Translations under genes and position numbers: made by a program
Notes under the pieces: generated by a model
The model's database searches: none
Told to the model about the DNA's origin: nothing
Seen by the model: the letters and a program-made list of their open reading frames with translations, nothing else
Source: Gyromitra esculenta
Taxonomy: Eukaryota; Ascomycota; Pezizomycetes; Pezizales; Discinaceae
NCBI GenBank assembly: GCA_038503075.1
Contig: JBCAML010000020.1
Span: 124,001-188,000 of the forward strand
Reading direction: 5' to 3'
Length of the DNA: 64,000 nt
Part shown: positions 45,838 through 56,927 of the stretch, in pieces
How the letters are laid out: each line of letters starts with the position of its first letter
How positions within the stretch are numbered: the first letter of the stretch is position 1

Positions 45838-47101
45838 CTAGTTTAAAGCCTCGTCTGAGGCGCCTGGTGCATCGATAGCAAAAAACTGTGGAGGTAAAGG
45901 AGGAGGGAGAAGTTGGCGAGCGGAGGAGGCGGGGGGGTTAGGAGCATTGGCGAGATTTATAGATGCTCCCCTCATAGCGGGTTTCTTTGGTGCCGAAGGG
46001 CAGTTGGCGTAGGAGTGGTCGGGTGTGGCACAGAACATACATTTTCCAGTGGAGCGGCGCCACTGTTTTTCCTCCTCTGAGAGCTTACGTCTTCCGTTAA
46101 CGATGGTATACCTTTGGTCTTGAGGAGGGCGAGGGAGATTGCTAGTTCGGCCAAAGGATAGGTCCATGGGTGCTAATCCTCCAGGTGTAAAGGAGGAGAC
46201 AGGGGAGAAGGCAGAGGGGGCACTGAATTGTCCCATGGTATCGTGGGTGTTTCCTCGTTTTTCTGCCTTACGGGCTCGGATACGGTTATCCATGCGGGTA
46301 AGGGTGAGAATTGTGTCATTAAGGTTCGTGGGGACGGCGGGGGCGAAAACCATGGCTTCTTTTAATTCCTCGGACATGCCATGTTCGAGGGCATCCATAT
46401 TCGAGTTTTCATCGAAAGTGAGCTGTCCCATGATTCTTTGAAAATCTGCCAGGTACGCTGAGAACTCCCGTTTGCCTTGACGCTGGTGTAACTCGCCGGG
46501 CAGTGCCGGGTCGGGGTCTCCAAACGCCGTTTCAACAGAAATGATTAGTTCGCGCTAGTCCAGGTGTGGTGAGGCCTGAGGAAGAACTGTGTGGCGGACT
46601 TGCTAAAGCGCTCCTTCCAATCGATTGATTGTATAGTATGATCATTGTGGTTTCGTTGCAAAGCGGTCCCGATTGACCGTGAGTTTGGAGCGTAACTGAG
46701 ATGAAACCGGTAGCTTAGCTCTAGATCCATCGAATTTCTCTGATCTGGCATGCGCTCTGAGCGATGGGAGTTCGTGAATGGTGGTGGGGCACTGAGGTTT
46801 GGGGAGCGGGGTGCTTGAGCGGTGGCGCGAGCTCCGTTCGTTGCCGTAATGGGGCGATCAAATTGGCGGCTTCCGTAACACGTTGGTCTTGTTCTAGCGT
46901 GTCTGAGAGCGTTGTCTGTCTGAATGCGAGCTGCGTTGAGTTTGACCTCATTTTCTCGCTCGCTTTGATGACATCGATTTGGTCCTCGAGGGCGCTTAAG
47001 GCGTCTCTGAGTTCGTTAGTATAGGCCCGCTGGCTTCTCGGTACGCTGGGCGAAAGCTTGGTAAGCGTTTATGGCGAGCGGCTCCTTCCATGGTGAGTTT
47101 G
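45838..47101 (-). pseudogene. gag: Chromovirus gag, degenerate
   Basis: The C-terminal half (46431-45838) is open and ends with a CCHC zinc knuckle, CMFCATPDHSYANC, which packages the RNA, followed by a Pro-rich tail. Upstream, segments such as ALEDQIDVIKASEKM, KFDGSRAKLPVSSQLRSKL and GKREFSAYLADFQRI lie in differing frames with at least one shift and two stops. A start near 47101 (ATGGAAGGAGCC) is possible. Confidence 0.82.
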
Positions 47102-47161
47102 GACGGATGAATGTACGTTATGTGGGTCAAGGGTAGAAGGTGTAGATGACGAAGAACGTAA

Positions 47162-47609
47162 TCTCACGTTCAGTCCTCGTTGCCCCTTCGCATCCCCCGA
47201 AGGTGAGCAGTGCTACTTAAGCGAGGTTCTAACACGTTCGAGGAGTGCGGTGTTTCTACAAGTTCTACGAGGGGTTGTATCTCCAGGCGAGATAGGTGCA
47301 GCGAAGTGGACAGCGACAGCGAGGGTTCTGAGGTAGAACCGAGATGGTATTGTAACAATTACAGAAGAAGGTAAACGAGAACGTTGCTTAAAGAAAGAAG
47401 AAGGGAAAAGACATAAACGACCAAAATCCTTTACTTAAATACCCCGCTTTTCCTGTGACACCAACAACAACCCGACAACAACCGAAACGCCAAGACATTA
47501 TTCCAATGACCGAGATATAACCGAACAAATAAAGAACCCATACAACCATCCAAGCAAATAACAAAACCAACAACCTGACCACGATTCCTTCCTAAGTTAA
47601 TCCATGAAA
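47162..47609 (-). repeat. 5' LTR of the chromovirus
   Basis: 448 bp, nearly identical to 41724-42173 except near 47162-47200, where the stem-loop region is altered. Confidence 0.93.
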
Positions 47610-47815
47610 ATAGTACACTCTTGTATTTTACAATACTAACCTCGGTTATACCTCATAACCTCCTGCTGTCGCCGTCCTCAAGTCCTCTTTACTTGAGCTA
47701 CTCGTAGAGCCTGTGGAATCTCGTAAACCCTCTTGTCGCTTAGTTTTCTATTCAAGTAGCACTGCTTATCTCGGGGGATACCTGAGAGCTTGAAGGAAAA
47801 CCTCGCTCCTTGAGA

Positions 47816-50800
47816 ATCAGCTAGAACGGATAACTTATGGGGCCGACAACGGGGCGGCGCGCGGGAGCAAGATGGTGGTTTCAGAGGTGGAAGTTGCTAT
47901 TATAAACAAACATCCGCAGCGTGATGGTCACAACCGTCGACGGTCACCCTCAGAGCGAGTAAGCTGTGCCTTGGGGAAGCGATGGCAACTTTAAATTAAA
48001 GCAAAGGAATTCAATTTTTTGTTTTGGCATGACGCAATGGGAGTGTTTTGTTACGGCCCTGATGATCCATTTTGAATTCCTGGTTGATGGAGAAGATATG
48101 GGTAGAGTACCACAGACGTCTTGTCAAAGAAGTAGCTTCGATATAATGACTTTGTCGTCTCTTGATTGACTATTGTCGTTCAAGAGCAACACACTAACCC
48201 CCGTGATTTTATACAGTACAAACCGTACACAGGGATGAATATCTCATCATCGCTGACTAAGCGCTCACAATCGAAGCTGTTTACTGGAGATTCGTTACGC
48301 TCATTGGTGTCCTGAAGTATATATGCTGAGGGAATACGAATGTAGTTCTTTTATAGATACACGGCAGGAAGAATCCCAAATGTTAATCGCAGACCTGTTA
48401 GACCAATGCCAACCTACTGGGGAAGCCTGGAATACCCTGCAGACGTAAGTAGGTAGCTGCTGAAGAACTAACATGACTAAGCAATATTGGCAAAACGATG
48501 ACTGGTTTTTATATTTTAGCTTTCCTTGCTTATAATTGAAGTAAACTTCAGGGCTGTGGTGGATCGAGGGGATTGTTATACCTTTAAATTGACTCTCAGA
48601 TGAGGGGTACGGAGTGTGGGGTGCAGGACTTCTATTTTCTTTTGCTCCTGGCTAACTAGGAGTAGCTCTCTCCATTTGAGTGTAGTTTGGGGGTCCGGAA
48701 TCTGTTTTAAACACATTCGTTATAGTAACAAGTGCTTCAAGTGCACGTGCTAAAACGGATAGTGGCGTGATTGTTAGTCAATTATCCACATAGGGATCTT
48801 TTGTTAGATCTTTAGGTGAGCTGACCGATATCACTCGACGGATTGTAAGGAAGGAGAACACATGTAGTCTCGCGGCTGGCTTGTCTTGTGTCAATCCATT
48901 TATATATAGGTGTTGACGAATTGGCTGTAGAACCTGCAAAGGAGCAGTGCTTTAGCGAATGAACGTCTGTTTGCGAGACACTGAACAAAATGACACGAAG
49001 CCAATAGGACTGCTGGCTGAGAAAATAAATAAATAAGAACCGAGCAGGAGTTGAACTTCCGGCCCGACCAAAAAAACTCGTGCGCTTTACGCCAACCACT
49101 ATTTCAGGTTGGCCGCGTGTACACGAATTATTCACTCTCACTTTCCAGTAGGCTACTCTTTCACGCGTTATACCCCTACATGTTTTTTGCAAAACTTGTA
49201 CCCGTGGGAACGCTAGCCACCGCCTGTCACGTGCGCGGGTGCTTATCCGTCGCAACGGGTATGCGGAAGCTCGATAGCATGAAACTATTATCCGAACGGT
49301 CGTCTGCATGAAAGAATTAAATCGTATTGGAATGATTAACTTGCTCATGATATGCCTTTGTGCTGCCGGACTAATTGTTTACATGCGCTGCACAAACGTA
49401 TGCACAAACTATTTACCGTGTTTTGCTCTCGATTTGATTTCGATGGTGCGGCTAGCATCTCTCCCTTGAGTACGTATTTAGGTTCAACATTCTTAAACAT
49501 TTCTCAATCTCTTCGTCGGCCCTCTGGAACGAAGAATGGGATTCACTCCCCATCTGGAATGCGACTGGAGCGGGGTAGCGGTTCTTCAAGATTTGGAGAA
49601 ACTATTCAGAGTTAGGTTTTTGCTTTAACACCACCCGTTGGGAATTCCTCCCTTCACCTTTCGTATTATATTCCGGGGTTTATCCGTAGCAGGTTCCTTA
49701 GATTCCTCTTCCAAGGGCTGCTAAACTATTTAAATTCTTCGCACTACTCATCTACCTCCTGTACGTTTTGGAAGGGAATGTTCGCGGAAGAGCATATGGT
49801 GGAGAGAGTGAGTGAGTATCTCGTACGCGGAACGATATAAAGAAAATGTTAAAAAGTGTGGAGGAGGGGCATTGTAAGTTAAACTCTGTCCTGAAGCCGT
49901 TGCGCTGGGATAACTATTGTGTTTGCCAATGAAACTGCCGATTTTCCTTGGTACACTTCTAATTATTGATCAAGCGAAAGCCTCCAAGCTCACGTCGGTT
50001 ATAGCCTGAGCACCTACCACTGACCCTACACGATTATATACTTGGATCCCTCCCGCCAATATGAGGCAGAAGGACTACAAATTTCAGCGTAATTAGCCCA
50101 CTTCCAGAATTTCGGCGTTAGTGTTGAGTTTCCCCCATTTTTAACCTCCCTTTATCAGCCGGAGTTCCGATTTTTTTCCTTCTCTTAGGTATACTGCTGG
50201 CGCATACTGATTAGAGTGGGTTGTTATTGACCTGAGTTGGCTGCCTCTGAATGTAAGAAGAAGCGAAAGCCCCGTCCAGGTACATGATTTATGCTTGAGA
50301 TGCCCTCTGACGACGATAGATATAATAATTCGAGATATAGTATTACACGGCAGCTGTGTCCGAGCATGGATCACAAGGCGCTTTCGTTGCTGCTGGTCGC
50401 GAAATCCATGGGTGCAAAACTTTGGAATATGCGTACGTATGAAGTCCTCGTGTGACTGAGGCATAGTTGGGTGTGTAGGGTAACCTCGAATTCACGTGGT
50501 ACAGTGGTTGAACTTCCACCTGTTTTATTTTACTCTCGTACCACATTTCCCCCTTATCGTCATACGCACACACGATCCAAGTTCTCAAGTGTTTTATCCA
50601 ACAATACGCCAACGCCACATATTACGGCCGTTTCAACAATTCGAGTCAGACTGAGACTCACAAGCGGGTGCAGATGGTCCGAACGACTGATACTTCAAAC
50701 CATACGCGATAAAATGCATCCTTGTCGTTGCTGCAATCGCCAGTGGCAATACCAGCAGTATCTCTTCATCGGCTAAAGCATCCACCGGATATTGCTTTTA

Positions 50801-51715
50801 TTTGGCGAATTAGGCCAAAGGTGAGAGTGAGCGTACTAAAGAGAGCGCCGATTTTCTCAATGTGAAGTCCAGAACTTGTACTGGCAAACAGCGCAGAAAA
50901 GGGGTAACCTCTGGAAGAGAGTTGCGACGCTGAAACGGTATTGTTGCCGTCCGTGGACCAATTGATGATTTACGATTAGCCTTGTTATGTTGAAACACAT
51001 GATCAGGTGGAGAGGATCCAAGAGGCGAACCGGTGTTACCTTTAAGGCTTCCGAAAAAGATGGCTGGCGGTTTTGGGACTGCAACAGCCATGGTGGCCCC
51101 GGAAGCACAAATAAGGACTGCGGGTGGGGCGCTGAAGGCACCGCCATATACTACTGCTGGGGCTCCAAAATCAGTAAAACTTCCACGGGGCTCCAAAATC
51201 ACCGCAGATCAACTTTAGCCGTCTTGAATGTTCCTGAGTAAAGAGTGTATGGAATGGGATCTCTCGGGCGGTTGGCTGCAAAGGCAACTTGAAAATTAAT
51301 GACGCTCTCGACAGCAGCCAAGTGGAGTGTGAAGCTACCTACCCGCGTAAGGATACTGTTCACACGAATGTCTCAGGCGATAGCGACGCCTTCTGTTTCA
51401 CTTCTATCCCCTTGAGTGTTCTGTTGAGGAGTGCTCCGGAACATGGAATCGTTAGTGCTATGAGGTTCTTCTAGGGGCTAGTGGCGGCTCTGTAACGCAA
51501 GCTACTTCTACACGATTTGCTTGCACAAAAATAGTATCAGCACGGTGCTGTAACTATGGCTCAACCAAAATTCATTTTAGTTGTCTAGATTTGAGTACTA
51601 TGCTTATAGCAATTATCTAGCTACACTACCCTAAGCTACTAGATTGCAACAACAAGGGCAGGAAATAGATAAACCCGCCATCTTGCTTGAAAACGAATCG
51701 ACACTACCCATCTCA
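47816..51715. other. Intergenic, no gene recognised
   Basis: Several ORFs of 60-180 codons overlap on both strands (for example 48812-49348 minus, 50810-51202 minus), none with recognisable composition or domains. A 73-nt tRNA-like string lies at 49038-49110 (minus) but folds poorly. Confidence 0.45.
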
Positions 51716-52237
51716 CAAGCCTTCCAATGGCCGGCCCGATCTCGAAATGGCCTCGACTCAGACCAGCCCGAGTAAACAATTGTTTGGCCCGGCCTATTTG
51801 AAGCAAGCCCAGGCAACCCAGCGCACTTATGGGAACTAAGATGTATTATATAAGGTAGGGATCACTATATATAAAATATCCTCCAGACTCACTCTGCATG
51901 TGTCTTCAGTACCTTCTCTATTGATAGCATAAGGTATATGGGGTATAGCTTTTTTCGCACTCGAGGATATTCTTCGGGCTCTGCTGACACGGCGAGTATT
52001 GAATATAGTTTAGTGTCCCGTTAATGGGAAGCTGAAGAATGAGGGAACAAGCCCCTATCACCGCTTACTGATCCAAAGAATCTTCCAAATGTCCTATGTC
52101 TGTATAATGTACTTTAGCCCGGGCTACAAAATTTGAATGCCCGGCCTAACCCATATGTCAAAAACCTCAACCCGGCCTAGCCTATCAAAAAAATAACCGG
52201 GCAGGCCCATATAGAGGTCGGCCAATTAGAAGCCTTG
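51716..52237. mobile_element. hAT-like non-autonomous element (MITE), 522 bp
   Basis: Perfect 8-bp direct repeats CCATCTCA at 51708-51715 and 52238-52245 flank imperfect terminal inverted repeats (CAAGCCTTCCAATGGCC at left; CAAGGCTTCTAATTGGCC read inwards at right). Subterminal zones on both sides are full of GGCCCGGCC-like motifs, as hAT ends often are. No transposase remains recognised. The termini differ from the hAT relic at 7070-7717, so it is a separate family. Confidence 0.8.
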
Positions 52238-53389
52238 CCATCTCAGAGGGTCCAATTTTATAATATTGCGATCAATGTAATATAAAGAGTCAAACCATTT
52301 AACATAACTCCTCGCTTTGTCTGGTGGAGGCTGAGATGGTCTATTAATAAACTGTTAACCCATATGACAGATACTACCACCTCCAAATATACTATTTCTA
52401 GACATCGGTTCGCTCCAACACTTTGGTCACTAGAAGACCTCACATAATATACTATCCTGCTCATGAGCACTTCCTACTGTGAGGCGCGTGATGACTCTGA
52501 AACAATTTCTGAGTCAGGAACTGTAAGGATTAACTACAAACTTTTTTTCTTTTTAGATGTTTGTATCCCTTAGTCGAAGATGGTAATACTGAGTAAAAGA
52601 ATCATTGATTGCCTGTGGTTTTTAATGTCCTTTTAGAGTCAATAGCTTCAAGTTGTTACAAAGATGAATCGATGTCTAGCGGCCGGAAATTAGCGGAGAG
52701 GATGTGGCTTGGAAACACATTCTACAGAGTACCGATTGCATCACAAGCTGCGATTTTTTTGAATCACTACAATCACTTATTGAGTCTCATGCAAGAGAAA
52801 ATCTCAATCCGCGGAGTCCGATGTAGTTGAAAATCTGAAGCGCCTTGTAAACAAGTAAAAGATAATTCCGTTCGTAAAGGGTACCACTCTACTTCATCTC
52901 CATCTTCTAAGTCCAATAATCATAGGGTTGTAAAGAAAATTGCTAACTTGATGTTCCGGTGGGCAAATCATTTGCCATGGGCAGATTCCAACGCGTGGAT
53001 ACAACTTGCCCGTAGGGGGCGCTGAGCCGATACAGACTCAGAAAGAATAATATGAAGGGTAAACTAGCTGCGAGGTTCAGTACGAGTCAAAAGAAATCGC
53101 CACCGGCTCCGGATCGTGAGTCGTGAAAGGCTAAGCTTGAAAGAATTCTACTAGGCTGCACAAAGATCGTTCGTAAATCTGAAAATGTTCATGGGCACGT
53201 ACACATAGATGTATATTGTATATCTAGCAAGAGACAGGAAATAAGAAAGAAAACGAACATTATGTACATATACCGCTCGATAGCTGGAGTCTCAACTTCG
53301 CTCAACTAGAGCAAGCCTTTTTGAAATTATAGTTATAGCGTTCTGCAGATCTCTACGACCCAAATTCACGCTCTGAGACGTCAACACAC
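52238..53389. other. Intergenic, no gene recognised
   Basis: AT-rich; no coding-like ORF or bounded repeat seen. Confidence 0.5.
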
Positions 53390-55117
53390 TCACCTGTGAG
53401 TTAATAGTGAATGTTCGACTGCACGGTCGGATCTGAAGCAATTGAGATGAAGGCTTCTCCTAGGGCTTCGAGTATCTTTTTTTTTTGCCTCGTCCGCCTT
53501 CGCGAGATACCTAAAAAGTATGGGATAGTGGATACGGGGAGCTGGATAGCACCTCAGTTTCATTCTATGAATGCTCGGGTCTAATGACTTTCGAAGTCGG
53601 AATTTTCCCTTCACAACAAATCTCGCTGGACTCTGTAGAGTCCGGTCCAAATTCTTCATTGGCATTTCTTCGTTGATCCTTATCACTTTATCGTGATGGT
53701 CGCCTGTGCGTACATCCGCAAGCTGGGTCGTCGGTTCGACCTTTCTCCAATTTGGAGAGCTATCGTGTTGCTGTGATTGGTGACAACCCGAGGTTGAGTC
53801 GTCATAGGACTCCGACAGTTGGACGATTTCATCATCCTTAGAGATTAGGCCAGGGATTGCGACGCCCTCCCAGTCCCCGTCCGATTGGTGGTAAGGCGAG
53901 CTTGTATTGCTATTATATTTTGTGCAATCCTTGGGTATTGTATCAGGAATGATGGTATTCTCTGCACTCTTGATGCACGAGTTTATCGCCATGGTAATTG
54001 TTTCTTCGATCCCTTGCTCTTCATCGTAATCTTCATCGTGAGAACTCATTTCAGTTGTGAAATGTCTGTAGCTGTCGTACTGATTCTCAAGGTCAATTTC
54101 GGAAGACCTTAACTGGCTACCGAGGTACTGGGATGACCTGTCTAGGATCCCAAAGTCCCATTCTCCAACTGGAGCCGATATGTTGTCTTTTGAAGCGTGC
54201 ACTGCGGACGAGATATTGTTACGGACAGAGCTAGAACTACTCTGATTCTTGCGCCCGAATATATGACAAATATCTTGCATATATACCTTAATCTTTTTCG
54301 CATTTGGTATTGGTAATTTCTTTTTCCTGTTTATTTTCTCTGGGTCCGTGGGAGTGGCGACAGGCTCTGTAGTGAACGAACATAGTGTGGGCGTATCCGC
54401 AACGCATAAACCTGATCTAGGTGAAGGTCGGAAACGAGAGGATATACTGTAGTGATTCTCGACTGAAATTGTCTCTTGTGGCTCGATTTCGTGAGGGTGC
54501 GGATAGTTATCCACACGGCTATTACAATGGGTGTATGGATAAAACCCTGGCCCGCTGGGAGGGGAACGAGAGCGAAGCGTGGCTCTACCATATCTATCAT
54601 TATCTGACAGCGAAATCTCTGAATCGTTTTCGCAGTGCGGGGGACAGGAAGTCGGCTGGTTGATGGGGAGATTGTTGTTGTAGAAATTGGCTCCTCCCTC
54701 ACTTCTTTCTCTGTCCGCCAGCGAATACTCTAAATCTGTTTCGTTAAGTGGCAGTTGGATTTTTGTGCGACCGATGTGCTCTCTGTGAGGATAAAAGCCT
54801 GACGGATTACGAGGCGAAAGGGAGTGAAGCTTGTCTCCACCATTGCTGTCTCCATCCATCTGTGAAACCTGAGAGCTGTTTTCCTGAAGCGGCTGGTGGT
54901 TAGTCGCTAGGGAAATGGGTAGCGTGTTCGTGTACACAGTGGTCGCATAAACAGGGAGGCCTGCACATTTCGCTTTTGGTCGGAAGGAAGCGGGAGACGT
55001 AAACTCGATCTTGTAGGAGCGTTTGATCTTATCATGAACCGTACGCGTGGGGGAAGAAACTCTGAAAGCGGCGGGTGTCGCATCCTGAACTTCATTTCTA
55101 GATGACCAAAAACACAT
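53390..55117 (-). CDS. Hypothetical protein, 575 aa, serine-rich with internal tandem duplication
   Basis: Single intact ORF, the second longest non-transposon frame after THO2. It is Ser/Pro/Asp-rich, with no signal peptide or membrane span. Residues about 65-140 and 147-222 appear to be two diverged copies of one module: NTLPISLATNHQPLQENSS against NNLPINQPTSCPPHCENDS, RNPSGFYPHREH against PSGPGFYPYTHC, and NETDLEYSLADR against EPQETISVENHY. A basic run (PEKINRKKKLPIPNAKKIKV) follows near residue 270, a possible nuclear signal, then an acidic stretch (SHDEDYDEEQGIEET). The C-terminus is basic (KGKFRLRKSL, DEAKKKDTRSPRRSL). No known domain or family. It lies alone in a gene-poor region. Confidence 0.68.
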   Translation of the reverse strand: MCFWSSRNEVQDATPAAFRVSSPTRTVHDKIKRSYKIEFTSPASFRPKAKCAGLPVYATTVYTNTLPISLATNHQPLQENSSQVSQMDGDSNGGDKLHSLSPRNPSGFYPHREHIGRTKIQLPLNETDLEYSLADRERSEGGANFYNNNLPINQPTSCPPHCENDSEISLSDNDRYGRATLRSRSPPSGPGFYPYTHCNSRVDNYPHPHEIEPQETISVENHYSISSRFRPSPRSGLCVADTPTLCSFTTEPVATPTDPEKINRKKKLPIPNAKKIKVYMQDICHIFGRKNQSSSSSVRNNISSAVHASKDNISAPVGEWDFGILDRSSQYLGSQLRSSEIDLENQYDSYRHFTTEMSSHDEDYDEEQGIEETITMAINSCIKSAENTIIPDTIPKDCTKYNSNTSSPYHQSDGDWEGVAIPGLISKDDEIVQLSESYDDSTSGCHQSQQHDSSPNWRKVEPTTQLADVRTGDHHDKVIRINEEMPMKNLDRTLQSPARFVVKGKFRLRKSLDPSIHRMKLRCYPAPRIHYPILFRYLAKADEAKKKDTRSPRRSLHLNCFRSDRAVEHSLLTHR

Positions 55118-56824
55118 TGTTGAAAACGTAGTCGAGAAAAGTGCAAGTTTTCCCGTATTAGGAGATTATGGAAAACGTGCTTCAAGGATATAGACTTGCA
55201 CGATATTGATCTGGTCAATAAAATTTCTGTATGTTGACTGATTAGTTCACAGCCGCTCTTTTAGATAAAAGGATAATGGAAAAAAGACTAACCACAATGA
55301 GAGCGGGTGGGGTTTGTAGTTTAAGTTTTAACAGGCTTCAAGAATGAAAATTGAGACTAGATGCGAGGTGCGAGAAAGACAGATAGGCGGGGAGATGGGT
55401 CTGGAGGAACTACAGAGAATAAAGGATGAAATCGGAACAACTACACAGGGATGGAGCGCAGAGACTGGGAAGGATAACCGCGAAGCCAGATGTGAAGAGA
55501 GATAAGATGAAGAGTTGAAAAGATAACAGATGGGAGATGGAGAATGTGGAGGGAGAGAAGGACGATGGAAGATGGAGTGGCATGAGATGAATGGTTGAGG
55601 GGAAAGGGAAAGGACCAGTCCAGTACCAATGACCGAGATGCTGGACAGCCGCTATCACTGTGGCTTTGTTATCTATGAATATCAGATCATCCTTATCTAA
55701 TACTAACAAGATAGCCAGATTGTGGATTGCTAGAATTTTGTGTCATAATCAATCCTATCTTTACCCCAGGGCACAGAGCGCGTAGGCAGCAACTGTGGGA
55801 GAGAGCAGGCAATACTTAAGCAGTTCCCTCATTACCTTTTATTCTCGCGGGCATAAAGCATGCTTTGTGGCCAATTTCCTTTCGTATTTTCAGCCCTTGT
55901 CATATTTTGTGGATAGAGATCCCTCACGAGAGGTGGTTGAATGTGTAAGAACTAATCACCAGCAACGTGATTATTGATCACTTGTGTAATGAATTAGATC
56001 AATTAGCTCGCTAAGTTGTGTAAAATTCTTCCAATAGAGATATAGCATTGACAGTTTCAAGGAAGAGTGTTAGCTGGAACCGGGCCTCGCCATGTTCTTG
56101 CAAAATCAAGCATGGTTCAGGGTTATCGGGTCCTATTCAAAGCTGTGATTTTTTTTTTGTTAAATCATTGTTTCATTGTTTTTAGATCTGGTACAAGAAT
56201 GCCATATGCAACCGAAGTTATAGCGTGAACAAAACCCCTATTCAAAGCTGTGATGTCTGGATCAATATACACAGAAAGAGAGGGTAATTCTGTGAAGCTT
56301 TTCGAATTATAGTTTTAAATACTACAAAGGAATATCGTAAATTCATAAGTATAATCTACGATTCCAGACACCGCGGATATTATTTTGTGAGCGAATAAAG
56401 GTACGCAACCATCGAAAAACGAGGGATTTGAGACAATAGTGAGGTATCAATAGGCTCGAGGGTGGTAGCGCTAATTTCTGGGAAAATTACGATTGTCATT
56501 CGTATAATGTCCTTTTCCTTGCACTCAATAACTGATTCAAATCCTACAGCAAATCTCCTAGTAAGTCTTTTTTACACACAGACATAAGTGCATGCGACAA
56601 TTCACATGTTTCCATAGCAGCCTGACCGACTTACAGTTATATGCGTTAGATCAGTCCCGAGAAGGGCGAGGTATTTTCATGCTTGTGGGGCCGGCTGGAG
56701 TGGATAGATGGGTGCGTTATAGTTAGAGCCCTGTTCCGCTGCGTAAACAAAGTCACACTATTGGCGGTATGGGCGCCTTATCAATGAAGTAGTTGAACCG
56801 CAGAGCAAAACTGGAAAAATGAAA
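55118..56824. other. Intergenic, no gene recognised
   Basis: Presumed promoter of the 575-aa gene, then AT-rich sequence. An 18-bp direct repeat (CCTATTCAAAGCTGTGAT) occurs at 56132-56149 and 56237-56254. Confidence 0.45.
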
Positions 56825-56927
56825 GGATACGCTGAGATTCGAACTCAGGTCCCCCTGAAATCCCGAGCACTGTACAAGCAGTGTATTCAGAAGATTTTGA
56901 GGTGCTATACCACTAAACTACGTACCT
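56825..56927 (-). tRNA. Probable intron-containing tRNA gene or tRNA pseudogene, isotype unresolved
   Basis: Minus strand: 5' acceptor arm AGGTACG (56927-56921) pairs with CGTATCC (56831-56825) with one wobble and one A-C mismatch at the outer pair; the A box TAGTTTAGTGGTATAGC follows; a perfect T arm CTGAG-TTCGAAT-CTCAG contains the B box; a T-run shortly downstream could end Pol III transcription. The length of 103 nt implies an intron of about 25-32 nt next to the anticodon, as in many fungal tRNAs. Two alternative anticodon stems fit, so the anticodon (CTG or CTT among candidates) cannot be fixed by hand. The mismatches leave a pseudogene possible. Confidence 0.5.

Larger units (their letters stand above)
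41724..47609 (-). mobile_element. Full-length Ty3/gypsy chromovirus retrotransposon, degenerate
   Basis: 5886 bp on the minus strand: 5' LTR 47609-47162, gag, protease, RT, RNase H, integrase, chromodomain, polypurine tract, 3' LTR 42173-41724. The LTRs are about 450 bp and differ at roughly 20 positions by eye, eight of them in the last 40 bp of the 5' LTR. gag and the protease region carry stops and frameshifts, and RT has a nonsense codon, so the copy is not autonomous. It sits inside LTR G. The flanks show an imperfect 12-bp repeat (ATAGTATACTCG and ATAGTACACTCT) rather than a clean 5-bp duplication. I could not match the sequence after the 5' LTR to a tRNA 3' end. Confidence 0.95.
41511..47815 (+). 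mobile_element. Solo LTR G, old and diverged, split by the full-length chromovirus
   Basis: Left piece 41511-41723 begins TTTCATGG; right piece 47610-47815 ends CTCCTTGAGA. Perfect target duplication ATCAG at 41506-41510 and 47816-47820. Its inner sequence (for example GTAGCACTGCT, CTCGGTTATACCTC) aligns with the other LTRs but with more changes. It lies 119 bp right of the Tc1/mariner element. Confidence 0.82.

Noticed and set aside
48812..49348. 178-codon minus-strand ORF
   Set aside because: Random composition; overlaps a tRNA-like stretch and has no domain.
50810..51241. 130-codon minus ORF and plus-strand shadows
   Set aside because: Plausible composition in both strands at once, no domain; cannot tell which, if any, is coding.
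56132..56254. 18-bp direct repeat, 105-bp period
   Set aside because: Only two copies with no terminal structure; probably a small local duplication.
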